Below are positions 1-8,234 of a stretch of 64,000 nucleotides of DNA, piece after piece. Position numbers and translations under genes: made by a program. The stretch comes from Cloacibacterium sp. TD35 (GTDB lineage: Bacteria; Bacteroidota; Bacteroidia; Flavobacteriales; Weeksellaceae), in NCBI RefSeq assembly GCF_028864635.1, contig NZ_CP104850.1, forward strand, positions 1,866,001 through 1,930,000. The letters run 5' to 3'. The notes under the pieces are model-generated. The model did no database searches, had not been told where the DNA came from, and saw nothing but the letters and a program-made list of their open reading frames with translations. Each line of letters opens with the position of its first letter. The first letter of the stretch is position 1.

Positions 1-399
1 GCAGTTGCAATTCCAGATGGTTTAGTAGTTCCTGTTCTTAAAAATGCAGATTATATGAATTATAATCAAATTTCTGCATCTGTAAAAGACATGGCTTCTA
101 GAGCGAAATCAAAAGGTCTTAAAGCTAATGAAATGGAAGGTTCTACTTTCTCTATCTCTAACCTTGGTATGTTTGGAATCGAAACATTTACTTCGATTAT
201 TAACCAACCGAATTCTTGTATCCTTTCAGTAGGTGCAATTATTGAAAAACCAGTGGTTAAAAATGGCCAAATCGTGGTAGGAAATACTATGAAACTTTCT
301 TTAGCTTGTGATCATAGAGTAGTAGATGGCGCTACAGGTGCACAGTTCTTACAAACGCTTAGAACATACCTAGAAAGTCCATTAACAATGTTACTGTAA
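1..399 (+). CDS. 2-oxoacid dehydrogenase E2 (dihydrolipoamide acyltransferase), C-terminal part
   Basis: The reading frame is open from base 1, so the gene starts outside the window; about 132 C-terminal residues are visible. They form the end of the catalytic acyltransferase domain of an E2 subunit, which moves the acyl group from lipoamide to CoA. Visible family features are the segment around 'STFSISNLGMFG' and the active-site motif HRVVDG near the C-terminus with its catalytic His. Given the family and the lineage this is most likely pyruvate dehydrogenase E2, but the lipoyl and E1/E3-binding domains that would help decide lie upstream of the window. Its E3 partner could be the lpd gene at 40732-42135. 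A terminator follows directly. Confidence 0.9.
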   Translation, partial: AVAIPDGLVVPVLKNADYMNYNQISASVKDMASRAKSKGLKANEMEGSTFSISNLGMFGIETFTSIINQPNSCILSVGAIIEKPVVKNGQIVVGNTMKLSLACDHRVVDGATGAQFLQTLRTYLESPLTMLL

Positions 400-420
400 A
401 ATTTTACAATTTTATATAAT

Positions 421-453
421 AAAAATCCTTTCATTTTTTTGAAAGGATTTTTT
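421..453 (+). terminator. Rho-independent terminator after the E2 gene
   Basis: Inverted repeat AATCCTTTCA / TGAAAGGATT with a T-rich loop, followed by a run of T. It lies 22 bases after the E2 stop codon. Confidence 0.85.
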
Positions 454-517
454 ATTTGTGGTTTTAGAATATTTAAAAAATCTCATGTCTCATATCTTGT
501 ATCTCACATCTATTTAC

Positions 518-525
518 TATTTTTG
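518..525 (+). promoter_or_regulatory. Bacteroidota -7 promoter box (TATTTTTG)
   Basis: Matches the TAnnTTTG consensus and ends four bases before the ATG of the ABC ATPase gene. The leader would be extremely short. No convincing -33 TTG was identified. Confidence 0.5.
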
Positions 526-529
526 AACT

Positions 530-1195
530 ATGATTAAAGCGAAAAATATTCACAAATCTTACGGTGATTTAGAAGTTCTAAAGGGAGTAGACTTAGAAAT
601 AAAAACAGGAGAAATTGTTTCAATTGTTGGGGAATCAGGAGCTGGTAAATCTACTTTGTTGCACATTCTGGGAACTTTAGATTTACCTTCACATATTGAT
701 AAATACGGAACTGAATTAACGATAGGTGATCAATCGTTTCTAAAAATGAATGACAGAGAGATTTCTAAGTTTAGAAATGAAAACATAGGATTCGTATTTC
801 AGCATCATCAATTATTACCAGAATTTACAGCTTTAGAAAATGTACTGATGCCAACGAGAATTTCTGGGAAAAACGAAAAAGAATCTATGGATAAAGCATT
901 TCTGTTGTTCGAAGAATTACACATTGCGCATAGAATTCAGCATAAACCGAAAGAACTATCTGGTGGTGAAGCGCAGCGTGTAGCCGTAGCCAGAGCTTTA
1001 ATCAATTCTCCGAAAATTATTTTTGCAGACGAACCCACTGGAAACTTAGATTCTAAAAATGCAGATGCACTACATCAACTTTTCTTTGATTTAAGAGACA
1101 GATATAATCAGACTTTTGTGATTGTAACACACAATAAAGAACTGGCAGAAAGTACTGATAGAAAATTAGTGATGAAAGACGGACTTATTTTATAA
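530..1195 (+). CDS. ABC transporter ATP-binding protein, LolD/MacB type
   Basis: 221 residues, the usual size for a stand-alone LolD-like ATPase that powers FtsX-type permeases, for example in lipoprotein release from the inner membrane. Walker A GESGAGKST is at residues 34-42, the signature LSGGEAQ at 143-149 and Walker B IIFADEPT at 163-170, followed by the switch His in 'VIVTHN'. It starts with ATG just after a TAnnTTTG box. No permease gene is adjacent, as is common for the flavobacterial LolD homologue. radC follows 28 bases downstream, so co-transcription is possible. The substrate cannot be decided from the ATPase alone. Confidence 0.88.
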   Translation: MIKAKNIHKSYGDLEVLKGVDLEIKTGEIVSIVGESGAGKSTLLHILGTLDLPSHIDKYGTELTIGDQSFLKMNDREISKFRNENIGFVFQHHQLLPEFTALENVLMPTRISGKNEKESMDKAFLLFEELHIAHRIQHKPKELSGGEAQRVAVARALINSPKIIFADEPTGNLDSKNADALHQLFFDLRDRYNQTFVIVTHNKELAESTDRKLVMKDGLIL

Positions 1196-1223
1196 AAGAA
1201 CCAAGTTTAGCTTAACCTAAAGA

Positions 1224-1901
1224 ATGTCCATAAAATTCCTTTCAGAAGATGATAGACCAAGAGAAAAGTTTCTTTTGAAGGGTAAATCTGCGCTTTCAGA
1301 TTCAGAATTATTAGCGATTATTTTAGGAAGCGGGAATACAGAAGAATCTGCGGTAGAACTGGCTCAGAAAATTTTGAAAAGTGTAGGTAATAACTGGCAA
1401 AACCTGAGTTTACTTTCTATAAAAGATTTAATGAAATTCAAGGGAATTGGTGAAGCGAAAGCCATTTCTATTGCTACTGCACTGGAAATTGGCAGAAGAA
1501 AAGCTTCACAAGAAATTCCAGAAAAATTAGTTATAAAAAGTTCTGAACAAGCCTATAAAATACTTTTACCACATCTTTCTGACCTCAGAACAGAAGAGTT
1601 TTGGGTAATTTTTTTGAACCAGAAAAATCAACTGATTAAAAAATCACAAATTTCAAAAGGTGGTATTTCTGCAACTCATGTAGATGTGAGAGTGCTCTTT
1701 AAAGAAGCTTTAGATAATTTTTCTACCAGTATCATTGTAGCACATAATCATCCTACTGGTGTTCTCACGCCTAGTGAAGCAGACATTAGAATGACTAAAA
1801 ATATTCAACATGCTGGTGAAATTTTAGACATTAAATTATTTGACCATATCATCATTGGCGAAAATTCATTTTACAGTTTTGCAGAAGTAGGTTTATTATG
1901 A
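1224..1901 (+). CDS. radC: RadC family protein (JAB/MPN domain)
   Basis: 225 residues, full length for RadC. An N-terminal UPF0758 segment with a helix-hairpin-helix motif (KGIGEAKA, residues 73-80) precedes a JAB metalloprotease-like domain with the motif HNHP (174-177) and the downstream Ser/Asp of 'TPSEAD' (182-187). RadC is named for DNA repair, but the family's biochemical role is not established. The stop codon overlaps the ATG of the next gene in an ATGA arrangement, which suggests translational coupling. Confidence 0.93.
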   Translation: MSIKFLSEDDRPREKFLLKGKSALSDSELLAIILGSGNTEESAVELAQKILKSVGNNWQNLSLLSIKDLMKFKGIGEAKAISIATALEIGRRKASQEIPEKLVIKSSEQAYKILLPHLSDLRTEEFWVIFLNQKNQLIKKSQISKGGISATHVDVRVLFKEALDNFSTSIIVAHNHPTGVLTPSEADIRMTKNIQHAGEILDIKLFDHIIIGENSFYSFAEVGLL

Positions 1902-2794
1902 TAAAGCAACTGAAATATGAAGAAATAGACTGGCTGAAATATCAAAATTGTTTAGATAATTCTGAACAAAAAATATATTCTGCTGAAAAAAAATTTCTAG
2001 ATGTTACTGCTAAAAATAATTGGGATATGCTCGTTTTTGATGATTATAAGGCGATAATGCCTGTCCCTTTTATTAAAAAATTAGGATTTAAAATAGTGGT
2101 AAATCCTAAGCTTACACAGCAACTTGGTGTTTTTTCTCATAAAGATTCTGTAGATGTAAATGAGCTTTTTTTAGATTTTTTACAGAAAAATTATAAAGTC
2201 TGGTATTATGCTTTTAATGAAAAAAATAGTTTCAAAACTGAACTTAAAAGAAGAAAAAATTTTGTTTTAGAATCTGATTCTTACGAGAATATTAGAGATA
2301 AATACTCTCCAAAAAGAAAAAGAAAGCTAAGGTTAAATCCTGATGTAGCAGATTTTTCTGAAATTAAAGAAAATGTATATTTTGAAGATGCTAAAAAATT
2401 CATTGAAAATAACTTGCTTGGTGCAGAAAATATAAGAGATAAAAATAGTTTTTTGGAGATTATTCAAAGATTTTATGAAAATAAGTTGATTGATTTTTAT
2501 GGCTTTTATTTTAAAGGAAGATTGATAAATTTAATAGCAATTTATCAAGAAAAATATACATCAGTTTTATTAGGAACTTATAATTTAAAAGAATTAGTCA
2601 AATTTAATGGAGCATCAAATTTAATTGATTATGCTATTAAAAAAAATATAGAATTAAGAAATTTTGATTTTGAAGGAGGAGAATTACCAAACATGGAAGA
2701 GTATTTTAGAGGTTTCAGGGCTGCAGTAAAATCTTATCCTTATATAGAAAATTCTAAAATTCAGTTACTTAAATCGTATTTTATTAGACAATAA
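1898..2794 (+). CDS. Uncharacterised protein, possible GNAT/FemAB-like acyltransferase
   Basis: 298 residues, coupled to radC by a 4-base ATGA overlap. No signal peptide or membrane segment is seen. The C-terminal half contains stretches such as 'FYGFYFKGRLINLIAIYQ' and 'YAIKKNIELRNFDFEGGELPNMEEYFRGF'. These resemble the acceptor region of GNAT-type acetyltransferases of the BioF2/FemAB-like group found in many Flavobacteriia. The N-terminus is divergent and lysine-rich. Its local base use is more AT-rich than that of its neighbours. The function assignment is by fold resemblance only. Confidence 0.6.
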   Translation: MIKQLKYEEIDWLKYQNCLDNSEQKIYSAEKKFLDVTAKNNWDMLVFDDYKAIMPVPFIKKLGFKIVVNPKLTQQLGVFSHKDSVDVNELFLDFLQKNYKVWYYAFNEKNSFKTELKRRKNFVLESDSYENIRDKYSPKRKRKLRLNPDVADFSEIKENVYFEDAKKFIENNLLGAENIRDKNSFLEIIQRFYENKLIDFYGFYFKGRLINLIAIYQEKYTSVLLGTYNLKELVKFNGASNLIDYAIKKNIELRNFDFEGGELPNMEEYFRGFRAAVKSYPYIENSKIQLLKSYFIRQ

Positions 2795-2801
2795 TTATTC
2801 A

Positions 2802-2809
2802 TATCTTTG
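2802..2809 (+). promoter_or_regulatory. Bacteroidota -7 promoter box (TATCTTTG)
   Basis: TAnnTTTG match 20 bases upstream of the ATG at 2830, in the short gap between two genes. Confidence 0.5.
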
Positions 2810-2829
2810 CACCCTCAATTTTTCGTGAA

Positions 2830-3339
2830 ATGAATTTTGAAAATATGCTTCCTTATGCTTTTGCATTAATCATTACGCTCCCAATAATTTTTTTATTGAG
2901 GCAATTTGTTTTCACCTACATTAGGTTGAAGAACAAAGAATTAAAGCTTTTGGCAGTAAAAGCAAATGGGGATTTGAAAATGCAAGCTTACGAAAGAATG
3001 ACGCTTTTTTTAGAAAGAATAAAACCATCGAATTTGGTAAATAAGTTTGATAAAGACTTAGCTATTCATGAGTTTATTTTCCTTTTAGAAAAAAATATTA
3101 CAGAAGAATTTGAATATAACAGTTCCCAGCAATTGTATATTTCTAGAAATTCTTGGGAAAATATTGTAGCTTCTAAGAATAATGTGATTCAGCTGATGAA
3201 AAGAACTTATGAAAGCCTTAGTAACACTGCAAGTTTACAAGATTTCAAAACCATATTTTTAATGAATTATGTAAATGGCGAAGATTTTATAGCAAATACT
3301 ATAGAAGATTTAAGAAAAGATGCCATTTTATTATCTTAA
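2830..3339 (+). CDS. Uncharacterised single-pass membrane protein
   Basis: 169 residues. One N-terminal hydrophobic segment (about residues 8-26) is followed by a basic stretch and a cytoplasm-like helical domain with many charged residues (for example 'KMQAYERMTLFLERIKPSNLV'). This looks like a flavobacterial conserved hypothetical family that usually lies near the pyrophosphatase gene. No catalytic motif is recognised. It has its own putative promoter box and is followed 23 bases later by the pyrophosphatase gene. Confidence 0.6.
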   Translation: MNFENMLPYAFALIITLPIIFLLRQFVFTYIRLKNKELKLLAVKANGDLKMQAYERMTLFLERIKPSNLVNKFDKDLAIHEFIFLLEKNITEEFEYNSSQQLYISRNSWENIVASKNNVIQLMKRTYESLSNTASLQDFKTIFLMNYVNGEDFIANTIEDLRKDAILLS

Positions 3340-3344
3340 CTTTG
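3337..3344 (+). promoter_or_regulatory. Bacteroidota -7 promoter box (TAACTTTG)
   Basis: TAnnTTTG match overlapping the stop codon of the upstream gene and 18 bases before the ATG of the soluble pyrophosphatase. Confidence 0.5.
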
Positions 3345-3362
3345 TAAAAATTAGAAACAATA

Positions 3363-3986
3363 ATGATTATGATACCAAATTTTAAAGCACATCCATGGCA
3401 TGGAATTTCTGCAGGAGAAGATGCTCCAAATGTAGTAACTACTTTCATAGAAATAGTTCCAGCAGATACGATTAAATATGAAGTAGACAAAAAAAGTGGA
3501 TATTTAAAAGTAGACAGACCACAAAAATTTTCAAATATTATTCCAGCATTGTATGGGTTTATTCCTAGAACGTATTGTCACGAAGAAGTTAAAAAATTAG
3601 CCATTAGAGAAGGAGCAGTAGATGTTTCGGAAGGTGACCATGATCCATTGGATATTTTGGTGTTAAGTTCACACAATATTCACTCTGGCGGTTTATTGAT
3701 GGATGCTATTCCTGTAGGTGGTTTTAAAATGATTGATAAAGGTGAAGCTGATGATAAAATCGTAGCAGTGATGGTAGGAGACCAAGTTTATGGGCATATT
3801 AGAGATATCTCAGAATTACCACAAGCAGAAGTTTTCAGACTAAAACATTACTTCTTAACTTACAAAAATCTTCCTTACGAAGAAGCAACTTGTAGAATAG
3901 AAGAAATATATGGTGCAGAGCATGCAAAAGAAGTGATTGCAGCTTCTCAAAAAGATTATTCTGATAAATTCGGGGGAACTATATAA
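3363..3986 (+). CDS. ppa: Family I inorganic pyrophosphatase
   Basis: 207 residues. The enzyme hydrolyses cytosolic PPi to two phosphates and so pulls biosynthetic reactions forward. The metal-binding core is visible as DHDPLD (residues 92-97), with the 'SGYLKVDRP' (45-53) and 'YGFIPRT' (64-70) segments of the substrate site and a third acidic cluster near 'EADDKIVAV' (128-136). Two in-frame Met codons lie at residues 1 and 3; the first was kept. The next gene is the membrane-bound pyrophosphatase, an unusual side-by-side pairing of the two PPi-consuming enzyme classes, although a terminator separates them. Confidence 0.95.
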   Translation: MIMIPNFKAHPWHGISAGEDAPNVVTTFIEIVPADTIKYEVDKKSGYLKVDRPQKFSNIIPALYGFIPRTYCHEEVKKLAIREGAVDVSEGDHDPLDILVLSSHNIHSGGLLMDAIPVGGFKMIDKGEADDKIVAVMVGDQVYGHIRDISELPQAEVFRLKHYFLTYKNLPYEEATCRIEEIYGAEHAKEVIAASQKDYSDKFGGTI

Positions 3987-4010
3987 AAACCGAAATTTGA
4001 GTAAATATAC

Positions 4011-4038
4011 AAAATCTAGCGAATATTCGCTAGATTTT
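4011..4038 (+). terminator. Rho-independent terminator after ppa
   Basis: A near-perfect palindrome built on AATCTAGCGAAT followed by a T run, 25 bases after the ppa stop. Confidence 0.85.
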
Positions 4039-4164
4039 TTTGTTTTATTTTCAGTGCTTTACGATATAAATCATAACTTAAAAAATCTTAAATCTAAATT
4101 TGTTTTTTGTGTTATTGTTTTTATTATATTAGTTCCCTAAATTGTTAACAAAAATTAATATTCT

Positions 4165-6438
4165 ATGAATTTACTATTTTATTTGGTACCTCTTTTTGGT
4201 GTCATAGCCTTACTTTACACCTTTGTACAGAGTTCTTGGGTAAGTAAGCAATCTGCAGGTAATGACAGAATGAAAACCATTAGTGGTCATATTGCAGATG
4301 GAGCGATGGCTTTTCTAAAAGCCGAATATCGCATCCTTACTTATTTTGTAATTGTGGTAGGTATTTTATTGGGAATTATGGGGTTTAGCAATGCTAATTC
4401 TCATTGGAGTATAGGAGTTGCATTTGCTGTAGGAGCTGTATTTTCGGCTACAGCAGGTTATATAGGAATGAAAATCGCAACTAAATCAAATGTGAGAACA
4501 GCAGAAGCTGCTAAAACTTCATTAGCTCAAGCGCTTAAAGTTTCTTTTACAGGAGGTTCTGTAATGGGAATGGGAGTTGCAGGTCTTGCTGTTTTAGGTT
4601 TAGGTTCTTTATTCTTAATTATTAAACAAATTTTTGCACCAGAAGCCAGTGTAGACTCTCACGAAATGGAAAGAACCATCGAAATATTGACCGGTTTTTC
4701 TTTGGGAGCAGAATCTATTGCTTTATTTGCAAGAGTTGGCGGTGGTATTTATACCAAAGCAGCAGATGTAGGTGCAGATCTAGTAGGAAAAGTAGAAGCA
4801 GGTATTCCTGAAGATGACCCTAGAAATCCAGCTACCATTGCAGATAATGTAGGAGACAATGTAGGAGATGTAGCAGGAATGGGAGCAGATTTATTTGGTT
4901 CTTATGTTGCTACTGTTTTAGCAACCATGGTTTTGGGAAGAGAAACTTTATCGGTAGATAATTATGGTGGTTTCGCGCCAATACTATTACCAATGCTAAT
5001 TGCAGGAACTGGAATTGTATTTTCTATTATAGGAACTTTTTTTGTTAAAATTTCAGATAAAACAGAAGATACCACTGCTAAAGTTCAAAAAGCATTAAAC
5101 ATGGGGAACTGGGGTAGTATTATTCTAACTGCGGTTGCTTCTTATTTTTTAGTGAATTTCATTCTTCCTGAAAATATGACATTAAGAGGTTTTGAGTTTA
5201 CCAGAATGGGAGTTTTCGGAGCGATTATGGTAGGTTTAATAGTGGGAACATTGATGTCTATCATTACAGAATATTACACAGCTATGGGAAAAAGACCTGT
5301 AACAAGTATTGTAAAACAATCTTCTACAGGACATGCAACTAACATTATTGGTGGACTTTCTGTAGGAATGGAATCTACTTTATTGCCTATGATTGTACTT
5401 TCTGCGGGAATTTGGGGTTCTTATCTTTGTGCAGGTTTATATGGGGTAGCCATTGCTGCTGCAGGAATGATGGCAACTACAGCTATGCAATTAGCGATTG
5501 ATGCTTTTGGACCAATTGCAGATAATGCAGGAGGAATTGCAGAAATGAGTGAATTGCCAAAAAGTGTAAGGGAAAAAACAGATATTTTAGATGCAGTAGG
5601 AAACACTACGGCAGCCACAGGAAAAGGATTTGCAATTGCTTCTGCAGCACTTACCGCATTAGCGTTATTTGCAGCATTTGTTGGTATTGCAGGAATTGAT
5701 GGCATCGATATTTACAAAGCAGATGTTTTATCGGGGCTTTTTATTGGAGCAATGATTCCTTTTATTTTCTCGTCATTAGCGATTAATGCAGTAGGAAAAG
5801 CAGCTATGGCAATGGTAGAAGAAGTAAGAAGACAGTTCAGAGAAATTCCAGGAATTTTAGAAGGAACTGGACAACCAGAATATGATAAATGTGTTGCTAT
5901 TTCTACGGATGCTTCTATCAAAAAAATGTTATTACCAGGTTCTATCGCTATTGTTACACCATTATTAGTTGGTTTTATTTGGGGACCTGAAGTTTTAGGA
6001 GGATTTTTAGCAGGAGCTACTGCAAGTGGTGTCTTACTAGGAATGTTTCAAAATAACGCAGGTGGAGCTTGGGATAATGCGAAAAAATCTTTTGAAAAAG
6101 GAGTAGATGTAAATGGTGAAACTTATTACAAAGGTTCTGAAATGCACAAAGCTTCAGTAACAGGAGATACAGTAGGAGATCCGTTCAAAGATACTTCTGG
6201 ACCTTCAATGAATATTTTAATTAAGTTAATGTCAATTGTCTCTTTGGTTATTGCACCTACATTGGCATCTATGTTTGCAGAAAAAATTGAAAAAGACAGA
6301 CAACATAAGATAGAAACCATGATTTCTGCCTCTCAAAAGAAATCTGTTTCTATGACTAATTGTAATACAGAATGTATGAAAGAATGTTCCGCTCAAGGAA
6401 AAAATTGTGAAACCGAACATTTCCAATGTTGTAAATAA
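4165..6438 (+). CDS. hppA: Membrane-bound ion-translocating pyrophosphatase
   Basis: 757 residues with about 16 hydrophobic segments, the standard architecture. The enzyme couples PPi hydrolysis to export of H+ or Na+ across the inner membrane. The PPi-binding loop [11 protein letters not shown] is at 201-211 and DNVGDNVGD at 227-235. The motif [10 protein letters not shown] (479-488) has Ala483 and Gly486 where K+-independent enzymes have Lys and Thr, so the K+-dependent class is expected; Na+ versus H+ specificity was not resolved. Odd feature: the last 25 residues form a hydrophilic tail with six Cys (733, 737, 741, 748, 755, 756) and one His, not part of the usual family end. It ends just before a strong terminator. 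Confidence 0.95.
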   Translation: MNLLFYLVPLFGVIALLYTFVQSSWVSKQSAGNDRMKTISGHIADGAMAFLKAEYRILTYFVIVVGILLGIMGFSNANSHWSIGVAFAVGAVFSATAGYIGMKIATKSNVRTAEAAKTSLAQALKVSFTGGSVMGMGVAGLAVLGLGSLFLIIKQIFAPEASVDSHEMERTIEILTGFSLGAESIALFARVGGGIYTKAADVGADLVGKVEAGIPEDDPRNPATIADNVGDNVGDVAGMGADLFGSYVATVLATMVLGRETLSVDNYGGFAPILLPMLIAGTGIVFSIIGTFFVKISDKTEDTTAKVQKALNMGNWGSIILTAVASYFLVNFILPENMTLRGFEFTRMGVFGAIMVGLIVGTLMSIITEYYTAMGKRPVTSIVKQSSTGHATNIIGGLSVGMESTLLPMIVLSAGIWGSYLCAGLYGVAIAAAGMMATTAMQLAIDAFGPIADNAGGIAEMSELPKSVREKTDILDAVGNTTAATGKGFAIASAALTALALFAAFVGIAGIDGIDIYKADVLSGLFIGAMIPFIFSSLAINAVGKAAMAMVEEVRRQFREIPGILEGTGQPEYDKCVAISTDASIKKMLLPGSIAIVTPLLVGFIWGPEVLGGFLAGATASGVLLGMFQNNAGGAWDNAKKSFEKGVDVNGETYYKGSEMHKASVTGDTVGDPFKDTSGPSMNILIKLMSIVSLVIAPTLASMFAEKIEKDRQHKIETMISASQKKSVSMTNCNTECMKECSAQGKNCETEHFQCCK

Positions 6439-6444
6439 AAATCT

Positions 6445-6475
6445 AACCGTCGTATTTTTTACGGCGGTTTTTTTT
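6445..6475 (+). terminator. Rho-independent terminator after hppA
   Basis: Stem AACCGTCGTA / TACGGCGGTT (one G-T pair) followed by eight or more T. Confidence 0.9.
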
Positions 6476-6519
6476 GAAAAACTTTGTCATTTTAATTTTT
6501 AAAATTTCATTTATTTCCC

Positions 6520-6527
6520 TATTTTTG
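6520..6527 (+). promoter_or_regulatory. Bacteroidota -7 promoter box (TATTTTTG)
   Basis: TAnnTTTG match ending four bases before the dnaX ATG, implying a very short or absent leader. Confidence 0.5.
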
Positions 6528-6531
6528 ACCA

Positions 6532-7617
6532 ATGGAAAATTTTATCGTATCCGCAAGAAAATATCGTCCGCAAGAGTTTGACACTGTTGTAGGGCAATCT
6601 CACGTTACAGATACCTTAGAACATGCCATAGAAAACAGTCAGTTAGCTCAAGCATTGCTTTTCTGCGGACCAAGAGGCGTAGGGAAGACTACTTGTGCTA
6701 GAATTTTGGCTAGAAAAATTAACGAAAAAGATGGTTCTACCTCAGAAGACGGATTTGCGTATAATATCTTTGAATTAGATGCTGCTTCTAATAACTCAGT
6801 AGATGATATCAGAGATTTAACAGACCAAGTTCGTTTTGCTCCACAAGTTGGGAAATATAAAATTTATATTATAGACGAGGTACATATGCTGTCTACAGCG
6901 GCATTTAATGCATTTCTTAAAACATTAGAAGAACCACCTGCACACGCTATTTTTATTTTAGCAACTACCGAAAAACATAAGATTATTCCTACCATTTTAT
7001 CAAGATGCCAAATTTATGATTTCAAAAGAATCACCATCGAAGATATACAGGAACATCTTAGAAAAATTGCCGAAAAAGAAGGCGTAAATTATGAAGATGA
7101 TGCATTGTTCTTAATTGCTCAAAAAGCAGATGGAGCACTGAGAGATGCACTTTCTATTTTTGATAGGCTTACCACTTTTACTCAGAAAAATATTACACTT
7201 GCTAAAGCAGCAGAAGTTCTTAATATTCTAGATTACGATCAATATTTGAAAATTGTAGATTTAGCGAAAGAAAATAACATTCCAGGAATCCTTACTGCTT
7301 TTAATGATATTGTTAAAAAAGGTTTTGATCCTCATTTATTTATTGGTGGGTTGGGTAGTCATTTCCGTGATTTAATGATGGCGCAAAATGCGTCTACACT
7401 TGCTTTAATAGAAGTAGGTGAGAACACGAAACAAAAGTTTTCTGAACAAAGCAAAAACTGGAGTGCTCAGCAACTCATAGATGCTATAGAAATCTGTAAT
7501 CATGCAGATATTAATTACAAAAATTCTAAAAATCCTAGATTAACGGTAGAAATCGCTTTGATGCAGTTAGCCAGTCTTACTGTTGCAAAAAGTGATGATA
7601 AAAAAAAAAGTTCTTAA
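6532..7617 (+). CDS. dnaX: DNA polymerase III subunit gamma (dnaX zero-frame product)
   Basis: 361 residues in the zero frame. This is the AAA+ clamp-loader ATPase of the replisome. Walker A GPRGVGKT is at 46-53, Walker B with DEVH at 115-118, and the arginine-finger segment 'LSRCQ' follows about 40 residues later. The four-Cys zinc module usually inserted between Walker A and B is absent. The zero frame ends with '...SDDKKKSS' just after a run of ten A (7600-7609). The coding sequence plainly continues in the -1 frame to 8222. The short product would equal gamma; the -1 product of about 563 residues would equal tau. Programmed slippage is plausible, but a homopolymer sequencing error cannot be excluded here. 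Confidence 0.9.
   Translation: MENFIVSARKYRPQEFDTVVGQSHVTDTLEHAIENSQLAQALLFCGPRGVGKTTCARILARKINEKDGSTSEDGFAYNIFELDAASNNSVDDIRDLTDQVRFAPQVGKYKIYIIDEVHMLSTAAFNAFLKTLEEPPAHAIFILATTEKHKIIPTILSRCQIYDFKRITIEDIQEHLRKIAEKEGVNYEDDALFLIAQKADGALRDALSIFDRLTTFTQKNITLAKAAEVLNILDYDQYLKIVDLAKENNIPGILTAFNDIVKKGFDPHLFIGGLGSHFRDLMMAQNASTLALIEVGENTKQKFSEQSKNWSAQQLIDAIEICNHADINYKNSKNPRLTVEIALMQLASLTVAKSDDKKKSS
7600..7610 (+). promoter_or_regulatory. A10 slippery run at the dnaX frame switch
   Basis: Ten consecutive A followed by G. In the zero frame it reads AAA AAA AAA AGT TCT TAA, so translation stops two codons after the run. The -1 frame has a stop (TAA at 7599-7601) touching the start of the run and is then open to 8222. 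This is the geometry of a slippage site. No strong downstream stem-loop or upstream Shine-Dalgarno-like stimulator was seen, which favours transcriptional slippage on the long A run over a classical ribosomal frameshift. Confidence 0.6.
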
Positions 7618-8222
7618 TTCTAGCGCCACTATTTCGTAAAAAGGAAAGCGAAAAGCCAAAAGTAGCTTCAGAAAAGCCACAAGAAACTTTAACGTCAATA
7701 CAAAAATCAGAAGAATCTGTTCCAAAAACTGTTCAAAAAATTACTGAACCAATTGTTAAGAAAACCATTGTTTCAGAATTTAGCATTCTTGCTACACTTA
7801 ATAAAAAAGAGGAAGAAGAAGTGGTTGTAACTCCTCAGAAAAAAGAAGAAGATTTACCAGATCATCATTTCACCGAGAAAGATTTACAAACAGAATGGCA
7901 AGTTTTTCTAAGTGATTTATTTATAAAAGATCAAGTCACGTATTTTGCCGTAAATACTGCAAAACTTCATAAAAAGGAAGAAAATGTAGTAGAGATTTTA
8001 TATCCTTCAGATTTGGTAAAAACTGAGTTTGAGAAAATTCAAGCGCAATTTTTTAATCATTTCAAGAGAAAAGTCAATAACTACAAAATAGAAGTTTCTT
8101 ACCGAGAAGACAAAAAACTCATCAAAAAGCAAGAAACGAAAAGAGATATTTTCCAAAAATTTATAGAAATTAATCCCATTTTAAAAGATTTAGATGAATT
8201 GATGAGATTAGATTTAAGTTAA
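7608..8222 (+). CDS. dnaX: dnaX tau-specific C-terminal region (-1 frame)
   Basis: Open -1 frame beginning inside the A10 run: after the switch it reads '...KFLILAPLFRKKESEKPKVASEKPQ...' and continues without interruption for about 204 residues. A Lys/Glu/Pro-rich linker of roughly 80 residues leads to a compact C-terminal domain ('EKDLQTEWQVFLSDLFIKDQ...'), the layout of a tau tail that contacts the polymerase and helicase. An in-frame GTG at 7821 could be mistaken for a separate gene start, but the open frame upstream of it makes an independent gene unlikely. It ends 12 bases before the DUF389 gene. Confidence 0.8.
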   Translation, partial: KFLILAPLFRKKESEKPKVASEKPQETLTSIQKSEESVPKTVQKITEPIVKKTIVSEFSILATLNKKEEEEVVVTPQKKEEDLPDHHFTEKDLQTEWQVFLSDLFIKDQVTYFAVNTAKLHKKEENVVEILYPSDLVKTEFEKIQAQFFNHFKRKVNNYKIEVSYREDKKLIKKQETKRDIFQKFIEINPILKDLDELMRLDLS

Positions 8223-8234
8223 AAATTCCATTTC

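Noticed and set aside
3937-4140. 67-residue plus-strand frame after ppa
   Set aside because: It overlaps the ppa end in another frame, reads through the terminator and has no family-like content.
7821-8222. Independent gene starting at GTG 7821
   Set aside because: The same frame is open back to the A10 run at 7602, and the content is a continuous tau-like tail, so it is the end of dnaX and not a gene of its own.
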